Source: an uncultured Muribaculaceae bacterium
GTDB lineage: Bacteria > Bacteroidota > Bacteroidia > Bacteroidales > Muribaculaceae
Length of the DNA: 5,932 nucleotides
Direction: 5' to 3'
Assembly (NCBI GenBank): GCA_958439725.1
Contig: CAUBWJ010000069.1
Coordinates: 1-5,932, forward strand
Below the pieces are notes generated by a model. It was not told the DNA's origin and did no database searches. It was given only the letters and a program-made list of their open reading frames with translations. A program made the position numbers and the translations under genes. Of the stretch, positions 1 through 5,932 are shown piece by piece; positions within the stretch are counted from its first letter, which is position 1, and every line of letters begins with the position of its first letter.

Positions 1-21
1 TTATGTTTTTCAACAGGTTAT

Positions 22-61
22 AAAAAAGAGGCTGCGCCTATTTTGACACAGCCTCGCTTTT
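22..61 (-). terminator. Intrinsic terminator after the GH16 pair
   Basis: A perfect 7-bp GC-rich stem (GAGGCTG at 28-34 pairs with CAGCCTC at 49-55) encloses a 14-base loop. Read on the minus strand, the second arm runs directly into six T residues, the classic form of a Rho-independent terminator. It lies about 24 bases past the stop codon of the downstream GH16 gene. On the plus strand the T-run is weaker (GCTTTT), so it may also slow transcripts arriving from the left. It is the only strong terminator seen in the window. Confidence 0.85.
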
Positions 62-84
62 AGGGCTTTAAATGCCGTCCGGGT

Positions 85-903
85 CTATTTTGCCGGTACG
101 TAATGCTTTACCCAGTCAATTTCCATTGTAACAGGGAGCTGTGAGGGATCAACCGCGCCAACCCAGGAGCCGCCGAGCTGCATGTCGATGAGGAGGTGCT
201 GCGGCACGTAATAGGGGAACTGCTCTTCCGCGCCGCCGTTCACCATGGGATAGGTATGAGTGTGGACGCCATTTACAAAGAACTCAACGCTCTCGGGGTG
301 GAGTTCCACGGCGAATACGTTCCAGCCTTCCGGGTCGATTTTCGCAGTGGTGTAGTGCACAGGTTCGTCGGGGCGTCCTTCGGTGAGGGTGAACGGAGAG
401 TGAACCGTCTGGTAAACGAAGTCATCGTGGTTGAGGCGCTCGATGAGATCGATTTCGCCTCCGTGGGGATATGGATGCTTGGTCTCGTCGAAGGGAAGCA
501 TCCATATAGCCGGCCAGGAGCCTTTTGCTGCGTGCAGACGCGCGCGGACTTCGAAGCGGCCCGGTTGGAATTCTTTTTTGCCGCGCGTCCACAGACCGCC
601 GGTAAGATATGGCGACGGGTCTGACAGGGTGTCGGGGTTTACGATTCCGTGAAGAATGAGGATTCCGTCGCGGATTTCATACAGGGAGTCTACGGGCGAC
701 ATGGTGTCGTTCCAGTTGGCTTTGCCACGAGGAATTTTTGACCATACGTTCCAGTCGATTTCAGGCGAGTCGAACGTATCCTGCCAGTCGAGCACCCAGC
801 GTGTGGGAGGGGTCGGCTGAAGGGCTGCGGGAGTTTCGGCTACGGCATGAACTGATACTGAAGCCAGCAGGGATGCCGCGGTGAGAATTGCAGAAAGTTT
901 CAT
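85..903 (-). CDS. Secreted GH16 family endo-beta-glycanase (laminarinase-like), copy A
   Basis: A 272-residue glycoside hydrolase of family 16, a beta-jelly-roll retaining endo-glycanase. Residues 1 to about 20 form a signal peptide: Lys2, a hydrophobic core, then a small-residue cleavage region near SVHA-VAE. No lipobox cysteine is present, so it is probably periplasmic or released. The catalytic motif EIDLIE gives nucleophile Glu150, Asp152 and acid/base Glu155, in the ExDxxE (beta-bulge) form of laminarinase/agarase-like GH16 rather than the ExDxE of lichenases. WPAIWM (130-135) and the C-terminal GGSW and DWVKHY segments also fit the family. I chose the ATG at 903 because the signal peptide starts there; an in-frame ATG at 969 would place 22 unsuitable residues in front. 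The substrate (laminarin, mixed-linkage glucan, or host or algal galactan) cannot be read from the sequence. It is a paralogue of the gene just upstream. Confidence 0.9.
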   Translation of the reverse strand: MKLSAILTAASLLASVSVHAVAETPAALQPTPPTRWVLDWQDTFDSPEIDWNVWSKIPRGKANWNDTMSPVDSLYEIRDGILILHGIVNPDTLSDPSPYLTGGLWTRGKKEFQPGRFEVRARLHAAKGSWPAIWMLPFDETKHPYPHGGEIDLIERLNHDDFVYQTVHSPFTLTEGRPDEPVHYTTAKIDPEGWNVFAVELHPESVEFFVNGVHTHTYPMVNGGAEEQFPYYVPQHLLIDMQLGGSWVGAVDPSQLPVTMEIDWVKHYVPAK

Positions 904-909
904 TTTGTC

Positions 910-920
910 TGGTTGGTTAA
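910..920 (-). promoter_or_regulatory. Conserved leader element of GH16 copy A
   Basis: On the minus strand TTAACCAACCA lies exactly six bases before the ATG at 903. The upstream GH16 gene has TTAACCAATCA, with one mismatch, at the same six-base spacing from its own ATG. No Shine-Dalgarno sequence is present in either leader. The element may influence translation initiation, may bind a regulator, or may simply be a relic of the duplication that produced the two genes. Confidence 0.4.
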
Positions 921-960
921 GGTTGAGGATGCGAATGTAAACAGACATATAGTGGAATAA

Positions 961-998
961 AAGCCGCATATTTGTTGTATTTCGGATGTATATGGCTT
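961..998 (-). terminator. Possible weak hairpin between the two GH16 genes
   Basis: On the minus strand AAGCC followed by ATAT (998-990) can pair with ATAT and GGCTT (971-961), leaving a two-base GC bulge and a loop of about 18 bases. Four T residues follow, interrupted by an A. It sits in the 127-bp gap about 30 bases past the stop of copy B. The stem is short and the T-run poor, so it may be a weak terminator, an mRNA-stabilising end or chance. I found no convincing promoter for copy A in the rest of this gap. Confidence 0.25.
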
Positions 999-1030
999 AA
1001 ATTTTGACTGTATGATTCGCTTGTATCGGT

Positions 1031-1819
1031 TTATTTTACAGGGGTGTAGTATTTCACCCAGTCTACTTCCATTTCTACGGGGAGATCGTTGAGGTCGACT
1101 TCGCCCACCCATGCGCCACCTAGCTGCATGTCGATGAGGAGGAACTGGGGTATGTAGAACGGGAACTGGCCGTCGGCGCCGTCGTTGACCTTCGGATAGG
1201 TCAGCGTGGGCTTGCCGTTAATGAAAAACTGGATTTTGTCGGGGTGTATCTCCACGCCGTAGACGTTCCATCCTTCGCGGTCAATGGGGAATGTGGCGCC
1301 GGATGGAGGATTCTTGGTGTTGCCTTTGTGATGGGTGTAGTTGGAGTGAACGGTCTGGTAGACGATATGGTTGTTGTTGAGGCGTTCCATTATGTCTATC
1401 TCGCCTCCCATGGGCCAGCGGTATTTCTCGTGTTCGTAAGGCTTCAGCCATATAGCGGGCCAAGCGCCTTTTGTTCCGTGCAGACGGGCTTTGATTTCAA
1501 ACTTGCCCGGCTGGAAAGCCTTTTTGTCGATAGTGTAGATTCCTCCGGTCACATAGGGAAGGGTGTCGGCTTTCTGGTCGTTTGACAGCATGCCTTTGAG
1601 CACGATGCACCCGTGGCGGAACTCAAACAGCCGGGGTTCGTCTTTCATGGTGTTGTTCCAGTCGGCGGCACCGCGCTTAATCGGGCTCCATACTGTGGTG
1701 TCAAGTTCCGGACCGTTGAAATCGTCCATCCAGTCGAGTTTCCACTGGGTTTCCTGTGCTGTGGCCCCGAGGAGCAGGGCGCAGAACAGCGCTACTGATA
1801 AAAAACGTCGTGCAGACAT
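1031..1819 (-). CDS. Secreted GH16 family endo-beta-glycanase (laminarinase-like), copy B
   Basis: A 262-residue GH16 glycoside hydrolase. Residues 1-21 are a signal peptide (RR at 4-5, a hydrophobic core, likely cut after LGATA). Cys13 lies inside the hydrophobic core and is not placed as a lipobox, so a soluble exported enzyme is expected. EIDIME supplies nucleophile Glu140, Asp142 and acid/base Glu145. HGTKGAWPAIW (114-124), GGAW (234-237) and DWVKYY (253-258) are family landmarks. From Trp26 to the end it aligns without gaps to residues 36-272 of copy A, with about 55% identity by hand count, so the pair is an old tandem duplication. Differences cluster at residues 55-87, 126-136 and 161-177, which are probably loops that could alter the substrate groove. 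It starts 49 bp after bioGC with no strong terminator between them, so co-transcription is possible though functionally unexpected. Confidence 0.9.
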   Translation of the reverse strand: MSARRFLSVALFCALLLGATAQETQWKLDWMDDFNGPELDTTVWSPIKRGAADWNNTMKDEPRLFEFRHGCIVLKGMLSNDQKADTLPYVTGGIYTIDKKAFQPGKFEIKARLHGTKGAWPAIWLKPYEHEKYRWPMGGEIDIMERLNNNHIVYQTVHSNYTHHKGNTKNPPSGATFPIDREGWNVYGVEIHPDKIQFFINGKPTLTYPKVNDGADGQFPFYIPQFLLIDMQLGGAWVGEVDLNDLPVEMEVDWVKYYTPVK

Positions 1820-1824
1820 AGAGA

Positions 1825-1856
1825 ATGATTGGTTAATTAAATGATTGGTTAATTAA
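1825..1856. repeat. Perfect 2 x 16-bp tandem repeat in the GH16 copy B leader
   Basis: The unit ATGATTGGTTAATTAA occurs twice with no spacer, at 1825-1840 and 1841-1856. It fills most of the 49-bp gap between the bioGC stop and the GH16 copy B start. Each unit contains the palindrome TTAATTAA, and on the minus strand each carries TTAACCAATCA. The copy nearest the gene begins five bases from its ATG. It could be a recent slippage duplication or a paired protein-binding site. Confidence 0.9.
1826..1836 (-). promoter_or_regulatory. Conserved leader element of GH16 copy B
   Basis: On the minus strand TTAACCAATCA ends six bases before the ATG at 1819. This is the same distance as the near-identical element in front of GH16 copy A (910-920). 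A second copy of this element lies 16 bases further upstream because of the tandem repeat. Its function is unknown; a role in translation initiation or gene-specific regulation is an inference. Confidence 0.4.
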
Positions 1857-1868
1857 TGGTATTACAGG

Positions 1869-3227
1869 TTATGCTTTCTTCCGGGCTATAAGGTAGAGCG
1901 GAGTGTAGGTGAGCGAGGTGATGCCTGCTGAAATGATGGCTCTGGCGGCTGCTGTATCTCCTGAATGCATGGCATTTACTCCGGTATATCTGAAGTGTTG
2001 CAGGAGGTGGCGCGGAGAGGGGAAGTCGATTCTGATTTCTTCTTCCGAAAGATTCAGTATCTCGAGCGTATCCGGAATCACTGCCCGAATTGTAGCGGGA
2101 GAGGTGTAGTGCGGGGTATTAGTGAGATACGGACGCAGCTCCCGGAAATTGCCGGGAGTGAATGTGGACACTGCCAGAAGTCCGCCGGGAGCAAGAGCGC
2201 GGGCGGCATTCTTCAGAAATGTTGCCGGAGAGTTGAACCACTGTATGGTGGAGGCCGACAGTATTGACCCGAAATAATTGGGCGGAGCAAGCGCTATCTC
2301 CGACTCGGCATCGCATTTTGTTTTGCGACCTGAAAGAGAATCGGGGATATCGGATAGGTCCCAGAGTTCCATTTTGCCGAATGGAACCATGCTTGCTATT
2401 TCTTTGGTGAGCAATCCGGTACCGGGTCCGATTTCAAGTATAGGTATAGAGCTTTCGGTGCGGTATTCCCGCCACAGGGCGGCAAGACGCGAGGCGATTT
2501 CGCGCTGCGCGCCGGCATTGGCATTGTATGTTGAAGTGCTGTCGGAAAAACGTCGGGACACGAGGTCTTTGTCGGACAAAAGCGATGGAATGAGAGCGGC
2601 GAAATCAGGCAAGTGCGGGGCGTCGATTTCGTGTATGTCGGGGTGGCCGTTCCAGAACCGGCGCTGGTTCTCAGGGGGAATTATGGCGTCGCGAGAGCTG
2701 ATGATTACGCTGTCCCAGCCGGCGGTTGAGTTTTTGGCCTGAGGCAACGCTGCAATGGCTTTAAGCTCGTCCTTTAGGGCGCTTATGTCGAAAGTCTCTG
2801 CCCCGGGTAATGAAGACGCAGCTGTAGCAGAACCTGCCTCGCGTCTCATGAACTTTGAAAGGTTGCGGGTGTCGAGGTGCTCAAGCGTGCCGCGGAAAAT
2901 TTCTTCGGGGATGCCGAGGAGGTTATCTACAGGGACGAGCGTGCCGTTTATGGCCACACGGAGGGTGAAGCGAATATGCGGATTGTCGAGCATGAAACGG
3001 TTGGCGGCAGGAATGCCGAATGACCAGGCTATCAGACATACTTCGGAATAACCGGCAATCTGTTCGGTCTGCGCGGGCGATGCCGGTGTGCGGTAGTCGG
3101 ACGCTACGGCAAAGTCATATCCGGGAGGCGGAACCGTTCCGGCAAAGAACGACGCATCGGAGGCCCAGCCGGAAAATACCAGCAGCAGCCGCGGGGCATT
3201 TTTATGGGATATATGCTCGAGTTTCAT
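1869..3227 (-). CDS. BioG-BioC fusion: pimeloyl-ACP methyl ester esterase / malonyl-ACP O-methyltransferase
   Basis: A 452-residue bifunctional cytoplasmic enzyme covering the first and last steps of pimelate-moiety synthesis. Residues 1 to about 215 are BioG (DUF452, alpha/beta hydrolase): FSGWASD near 18-24, nucleophile Ser69 in AWSFG, probable Asp180 in RDAIIPPENQ, and His205 in APHLPDF. Residues from about 225 to 452 are BioC, a class I SAM methyltransferase: RRFSDSTSTY at 225-234, SAM-binding motif I LEIGPGTG at 264-271, SASTIQWF at 324-331, GGLLAVSTFTPGNFREL at 348-364 and a terminal YLIARKK. BioC methylates the free carboxyl of malonyl-ACP so that it can prime two elongation cycles; BioG later hydrolyses the ester to free pimeloyl-ACP. 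Such fusions are known in Bacteroides relatives. The start overlaps the bioF stop by four bases (ATGA), suggesting translational coupling. Both domains keep their key motifs and neither looks truncated. Confidence 0.93.
   Translation of the reverse strand: MKLEHISHKNAPRLLLVFSGWASDASFFAGTVPPPGYDFAVASDYRTPASPAQTEQIAGYSEVCLIAWSFGIPAANRFMLDNPHIRFTLRVAINGTLVPVDNLLGIPEEIFRGTLEHLDTRNLSKFMRREAGSATAASSLPGAETFDISALKDELKAIAALPQAKNSTAGWDSVIISSRDAIIPPENQRRFWNGHPDIHEIDAPHLPDFAALIPSLLSDKDLVSRRFSDSTSTYNANAGAQREIASRLAALWREYRTESSIPILEIGPGTGLLTKEIASMVPFGKMELWDLSDIPDSLSGRKTKCDAESEIALAPPNYFGSILSASTIQWFNSPATFLKNAARALAPGGLLAVSTFTPGNFRELRPYLTNTPHYTSPATIRAVIPDTLEILNLSEEEIRIDFPSPRHLLQHFRYTGVNAMHSGDTAAARAIISAGITSLTYTPLYLIARKKA
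3224..3227 (-). other. ATGA stop/start overlap, bioF to bioGC
   Basis: On the minus strand the ATG of bioGC (3227-3225) shares bases with the TGA of bioF (3226-3224). This fixes the bioGC start and suggests that ribosomes ending bioF re-initiate on bioGC. Confidence 0.9.
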
Positions 3228-4369
3228 ATCATGCGTCGGAGCGTCGACACAAGACGGTCGACTTCACTTGGGTTTATGGCGGCCGAAAGGCTTATGCGGA
3301 GCCGCTCGGTGCCTGGTGGCACGGTGGGAGTGCGGATGGGAAGTACCTTAAGACCCTCTTCAGCCAAGGCAGACGACAGAGAAAGCGCGCGTTCAGCCGA
3401 GCCTACAATCAGCGGGCAGATGTGGCCGGGATGCTCCGGCACGGGCAATCCGGCTTCTTTCAATCCTGCGTTCAGCCGCCCGGCAAGGCTGCGGAGCGCT
3501 TCCCGGCGCTGCCCCATTGAGGCAAGGCGTTCGACTATGAATGATGTCCAGGCTATGTTGAGGGGCGGAAGGGATGTCGAGAAGATGAAACTGCGCGAAC
3601 GGTTCACGGCGTAGTCGCGCAACTGCGGAGCCATTACGGCGAACGCACCGGCTGAAGCTGCTGCCTTGCCGAACGTGCCTACCACAACGTCTACTTTGTC
3701 GAATTCTTCAAGGTCGTGACACAGGCCGAGGCCCGCGCGGCCGCAGCATCCGAAGGCGTGGGCCTCGTCCACATAGAGAATCATGCGCGGATAGCGTTCC
3801 TTGAGCCGGATGAGGTCGGCAAGTGGAGCGCGGTCGCCATCCATGCTGTAGACGGATTCTACTGCCACAATCACAGCGTCGCAGGAGTCGTGGTAGCGGT
3901 TAAGCAGGCGCTCGAGGCGTTCCATGGAGTTGTGAACGAACCGTTCGAATGGTGCTTTCGAGAGGATAATGCCGTCGATGATGCTGGCATGAACCAGTTT
4001 GTCGGCGAGAATCATGGTGCGTGGCCTTGACGCGAGGGCTGATATCAACCCCGTGTTGGCATGATAGCCGCTGTTGAAGAGTAAAGCTGCGCGCCCTCCG
4101 CCATAGAGCCGGGCCAGCAGGCGCTCGAGATGGTCGTATTCCCTCTGGCGACCGGCAAGAAGGCGTGAAGCTGAGGATGTGAGAGGTATCATGCGCCTGG
4201 CTGTATCGGCCATGAACTGGCATTGCAGTTCGGGGTCGGCTCCCAGGCCGAGGTAATCGTTGCTTGAGAAATCCACCAGCCCCTCCGGCGCATCCTGAGG
4301 TACGCTGCGGAAGTTGCGGCTTGCCCGCAGGCCTTCCAGATCTTTTATGTATGGTTCGTAGGGTGTCAT
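3224..4369 (-). CDS. bioF: 8-amino-7-oxononanoate synthase (KAPA synthase)
   Basis: A 381-residue PLP-dependent enzyme of the alpha-oxoamine synthase family, close to the 384 residues of E. coli BioF. It condenses pimeloyl-ACP (or pimeloyl-CoA) with L-alanine, releasing CO2, to make 8-amino-7-oxononanoate. Visible landmarks are FSSNDYLGL (34-42), the glycine/serine-rich TSSASRLLAG (64-73), GYHANTG (101-107), His127 in the position expected to stack on PLP, DEAHAFG with Asp201 and His204, and GTFGKA with the Schiff-base lysine Lys235. The usual DEAHGTG motif has Ala and Phe in place of Gly and Thr here, a change that should be tolerated in this family. The start overlaps the bioA stop and the stop overlaps the bioGC start, each by ATGA, so it is the middle gene of a tightly coupled set. 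It receives its substrate from the BioG domain encoded next. Confidence 0.95.
   Translation of the reverse strand: MTPYEPYIKDLEGLRASRNFRSVPQDAPEGLVDFSSNDYLGLGADPELQCQFMADTARRMIPLTSSASRLLAGRQREYDHLERLLARLYGGGRAALLFNSGYHANTGLISALASRPRTMILADKLVHASIIDGIILSKAPFERFVHNSMERLERLLNRYHDSCDAVIVAVESVYSMDGDRAPLADLIRLKERYPRMILYVDEAHAFGCCGRAGLGLCHDLEEFDKVDVVVGTFGKAAASAGAFAVMAPQLRDYAVNRSRSFIFSTSLPPLNIAWTSFIVERLASMGQRREALRSLAGRLNAGLKEAGLPVPEHPGHICPLIVGSAERALSLSSALAEEGLKVLPIRTPTVPPGTERLRISLSAAINPSEVDRLVSTLRRMI
4366..4369 (-). other. ATGA stop/start overlap, bioA to bioF
   Basis: On the minus strand the ATG of bioF (4369-4367) overlaps the TGA of bioA (4368-4366). It is the same arrangement as at the bioF/bioGC junction and supports both the chosen bioF start and coupled translation. 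Confidence 0.9.
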
Positions 4370-5652
4370 TCAGGAAGAATTTCAATCATTCTTGTACAGA
4401 GGGCGTCAAGATCCTCGTCGGAGATTACATAAGGAGGCATCACGTAGACATTGTGCCCGAATGGGCGTACCCAGATTCCTTTCTCAACGCAGAGCTTCTG
4501 AAAACGTCCCACGTCGACCGGCTGTTTCATCTCAATAACGCCTATCGCTCCAAGTACTCTCACTTCGGCAACTGCCGGAAGCGAAGCGGCGGGAGCGAGA
4601 AGCTCTCGGAGCTTTTGCTGAATATGGGCTATTCGGGAGGCCATGTCCTGCCGCTCGAGGAGTTCGAGCGAGGCAATTGCGATGGCGCAGGAGAGAGGAT
4701 TGGCCATGAATGTGGGGCCATGCATCATCACCCCGGCCTCTCCCCGCGAGATTGTGTCGGCGACGTCGCGCGTTGTCATCACGACACCCATTGTGAGGTA
4801 GCCGCCCGTGAGGCCTTTGCCCACGCACATTATATCAGGCTGCACGCCTGCATGTTCCCACGCGAAGCATTTTCCGGTACGCCAGAAGCCGGTGGCAATC
4901 TCGTCGAAGATGAGTAGCACGCCGTATCGGTCGCAGAGACGACGGGCTTCCACGAGATATTGCGGATGATAGAACCGCATTCCTCCCGCGCCCTGAACAA
5001 TCGGCTCAAGAATGAGAGCGGCAATCTCGGCGTGATGTTCCTTTAAAGTCTGCTCAAGTTCCTGAACGACCTCCGGATTCCACTGGCCGTCGAAAGGCAC
5101 GCGTGGCGATTCCACGAAGTATCGCACGGGAAGCTCCGAACCGAACGCCGAGTGCATGCCTGTGACGGGGTCGCACACGCTCATGGCGTTCCATGTGTCG
5201 CCGTGGTATCCGCGGCGGATTGTCACGAAATTGGTCTTGCGGTGGTCGCCGCTCCGGGCCACTGCCGCCTGCACCGCCATCTTCATCGCCACTTCCACCG
5301 CTACGGAACCGGAATCGGCATAAAATATATTATGCATCGAAGGGGGAGCAAGGCGCAGAAGCATTTTGCCAAGGGTTATGGCAGGCTCGTGGGTGAGGCC
5401 GCCGAACATAACGTGGCTCATTTTTGAAAGCTGCTTCTGCGCGGCCTCATTTATATAAGGATTATTATAGCCATGAATCACGGCCCACCACGACGACATT
5501 CCGTCGATGAGTTCAGTGCCGTCCACAAGCCTAATATGGGTGCCTTCGGCTGATGCCACTTTATATGTAGGGAGAGGATCTATAGTAGAGGTGTAGGGAT
5601 GCCACAGGTGCTCGCGGTCCCAGGAATCATGACAAGAAACGGTTTGTGTCAT
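4366..5652 (-). CDS. bioA: Adenosylmethionine-8-amino-7-oxononanoate aminotransferase (DAPA synthase)
   Basis: A 428-residue class III PLP aminotransferase, the same size as E. coli BioA (429). It transfers an amino group from S-adenosylmethionine to 8-amino-7-oxononanoate, giving 7,8-diaminononanoate. HLWHPYTS (15-22), including Tyr20, is the BioA N-terminal signature. MSSWWAVIHGY (52-62) has the substrate-pocket pair Trp55-Trp56. YHGDT (149-153) provides the ring-stacking Tyr149. DEIATGFWRTG (250-260) gives PLP-binding Asp250 and Arg258. VGKGLTGG (277-284) contains the Schiff-base Lys279, and VRPFGHNVYVMPP (395-407) contains the carboxylate-binding Arg396. These match the E. coli residues one for one, including those that separate BioA from other class III aminotransferases. 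It is the first gene of the minus-strand bio cluster. The ATG at 5652 begins just before the conserved N-terminus and has no Shine-Dalgarno sequence. Confidence 0.96.
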   Translation of the reverse strand: MTQTVSCHDSWDREHLWHPYTSTIDPLPTYKVASAEGTHIRLVDGTELIDGMSSWWAVIHGYNNPYINEAAQKQLSKMSHVMFGGLTHEPAITLGKMLLRLAPPSMHNIFYADSGSVAVEVAMKMAVQAAVARSGDHRKTNFVTIRRGYHGDTWNAMSVCDPVTGMHSAFGSELPVRYFVESPRVPFDGQWNPEVVQELEQTLKEHHAEIAALILEPIVQGAGGMRFYHPQYLVEARRLCDRYGVLLIFDEIATGFWRTGKCFAWEHAGVQPDIMCVGKGLTGGYLTMGVVMTTRDVADTISRGEAGVMMHGPTFMANPLSCAIAIASLELLERQDMASRIAHIQQKLRELLAPAASLPAVAEVRVLGAIGVIEMKQPVDVGRFQKLCVEKGIWVRPFGHNVYVMPPYVISDEDLDALCTRMIEILPE

Positions 5653-5689
5653 TATTTCATCGAATAAAATTGAAGAAAAATTCCAGATA

Positions 5690-5721
5690 CAAAATTAGTC
5701 AAATTTATTCAATGAAAGAAA
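5690..5721 (-). promoter_or_regulatory. Candidate promoter of the bio operon
   Basis: On the minus strand TAATTTTG (5697-5690) fits the Bacteroidetes -7 consensus TAnnTTTG. TTTC (5721-5718) sits 20 bases upstream, as a near match to the -33 TTTG. Transcription would begin near 5683, giving a leader of about 30 bases before bioA, too short for a riboswitch. A second consensus-like -7 box, TAAATTTG (5707-5700), lies ten bases upstream without an obvious -33 partner. The region is AT-rich, so chance matches are possible. Confidence 0.45.
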
Positions 5722-5821
5722 ACGCAGCTTTAAGGGCAATTTTTTTAATGCGAAAAGTGGCTGAACCGATGTGTGTTATGATCTCCGGTGTAAAATTGTG
5801 CGAAAAAAATAGCTTGAAAAG

Positions 5822-5852
5822 TTTGGTGGTAACAAAATAATGCCTACCTTTG
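5822..5852 (+). promoter_or_regulatory. Bacteroidetes-type promoter of tRNA-Gly
   Basis: A perfect -33 TTTG (5822-5825) is separated by 19 bases from a perfect -7 box TACCTTTG (5845-5852). Both boxes and their spacing match the consensus recognised by the Bacteroidetes primary sigma factor. Transcription should begin near 5859, leaving a leader of about 24 bases before the mature tRNA, to be removed by RNase P. This is the best promoter match in the window. Confidence 0.85.
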
Positions 5853-5882
5853 CATCGCAAACGACAAAAACGGATGCCCAAC

Positions 5883-5932
<50 letters not shown>

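Noticed and set aside
196..624. 142-residue plus-strand ORF opposite GH16 copy A
   Set aside because: It is a mirror of the GH16 coding sequence, and a similar shadow ORF occurs opposite copy B. It has no independent motif or promoter.
904..969. Upstream in-frame start for GH16 copy A at 969
   Set aside because: It would add 22 residues ahead of a clear signal peptide beginning at 903, and would bury the leader element shared with copy B.
1739..1819. Lipoprotein signal in GH16 copy B based on Cys13
   Set aside because: Cys13 lies inside the hydrophobic core and hydrophobic residues continue past it. The small-residue site at LGATA better fits signal peptidase I.
4264..4917. 217-residue plus-strand ORF opposite bioF and bioA
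   Set aside because: It lies wholly opposite two well-identified genes, shows no recognisable domain, and follows from GC-rich codon use on the other strand.
5646..5840. 64-residue plus-strand ORF in the bioA/tRNA gap
   Set aside because: It runs through the proposed bio promoter and into the tRNA promoter, is rich in AT-driven codons, and has no recognisable domain.
5653..5850. BirA-type biotin operator near bioA
   Set aside because: I looked for a paired TTGTnAAC-like inverted repeat near the candidate promoter and found none on either strand. Control by a different regulator remains possible.

Overview
The window looks like part of a Bacteroidales chromosome, and a gut lineage such as Muribaculaceae or Bacteroidaceae is a reasonable guess. 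This rests on three things: a BioG-BioC fusion protein of the kind known from Bacteroides relatives, Bacteroidetes-type promoter sequences (TTTG, about 19 bases, TAnnTTTG), and start codons without a Shine-Dalgarno sequence. The lineage is inferred, because no marker gene here settles it.

Layout, right to left, since every protein gene is on the minus strand. The right edge holds the first 50 bases of a tRNA-Gly(GCC) on the plus strand, with a textbook promoter. A 230-bp AT-rich region separates it from the divergent biotin genes bioA (5652-4366), bioF (4369-3224) and a bioG-bioC fusion (3227-1869). These three genes are joined by two ATGA stop/start overlaps. After only 49 bp, which contain a perfect 16-bp tandem repeat, come two secreted GH16 glycoside hydrolases (1819-1031 and 903-85). 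They are clear paralogues. A strong hairpin terminator at 22-61 ends the minus-strand block.

How the genes work together: BioC methylates malonyl-ACP so that it enters fatty acid synthesis disguised as a normal substrate. BioG removes the methyl group once the chain is pimeloyl-ACP. BioF condenses pimeloyl-ACP with L-alanine to give 8-amino-7-oxononanoate (KAPA), and BioA transaminates this to 7,8-diaminononanoate (DAPA). The last two biotin enzymes, BioD and BioB, are not in the window. Where bioD might be expected there is instead the GH16 pair, which probably cuts beta-linked polysaccharide outside the cytoplasm. No strong terminator lies between bioGC and the hydrolases, so read-through from the bio operon is possible. 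I see no mobile element, CRISPR array or clearly novel multi-gene system.
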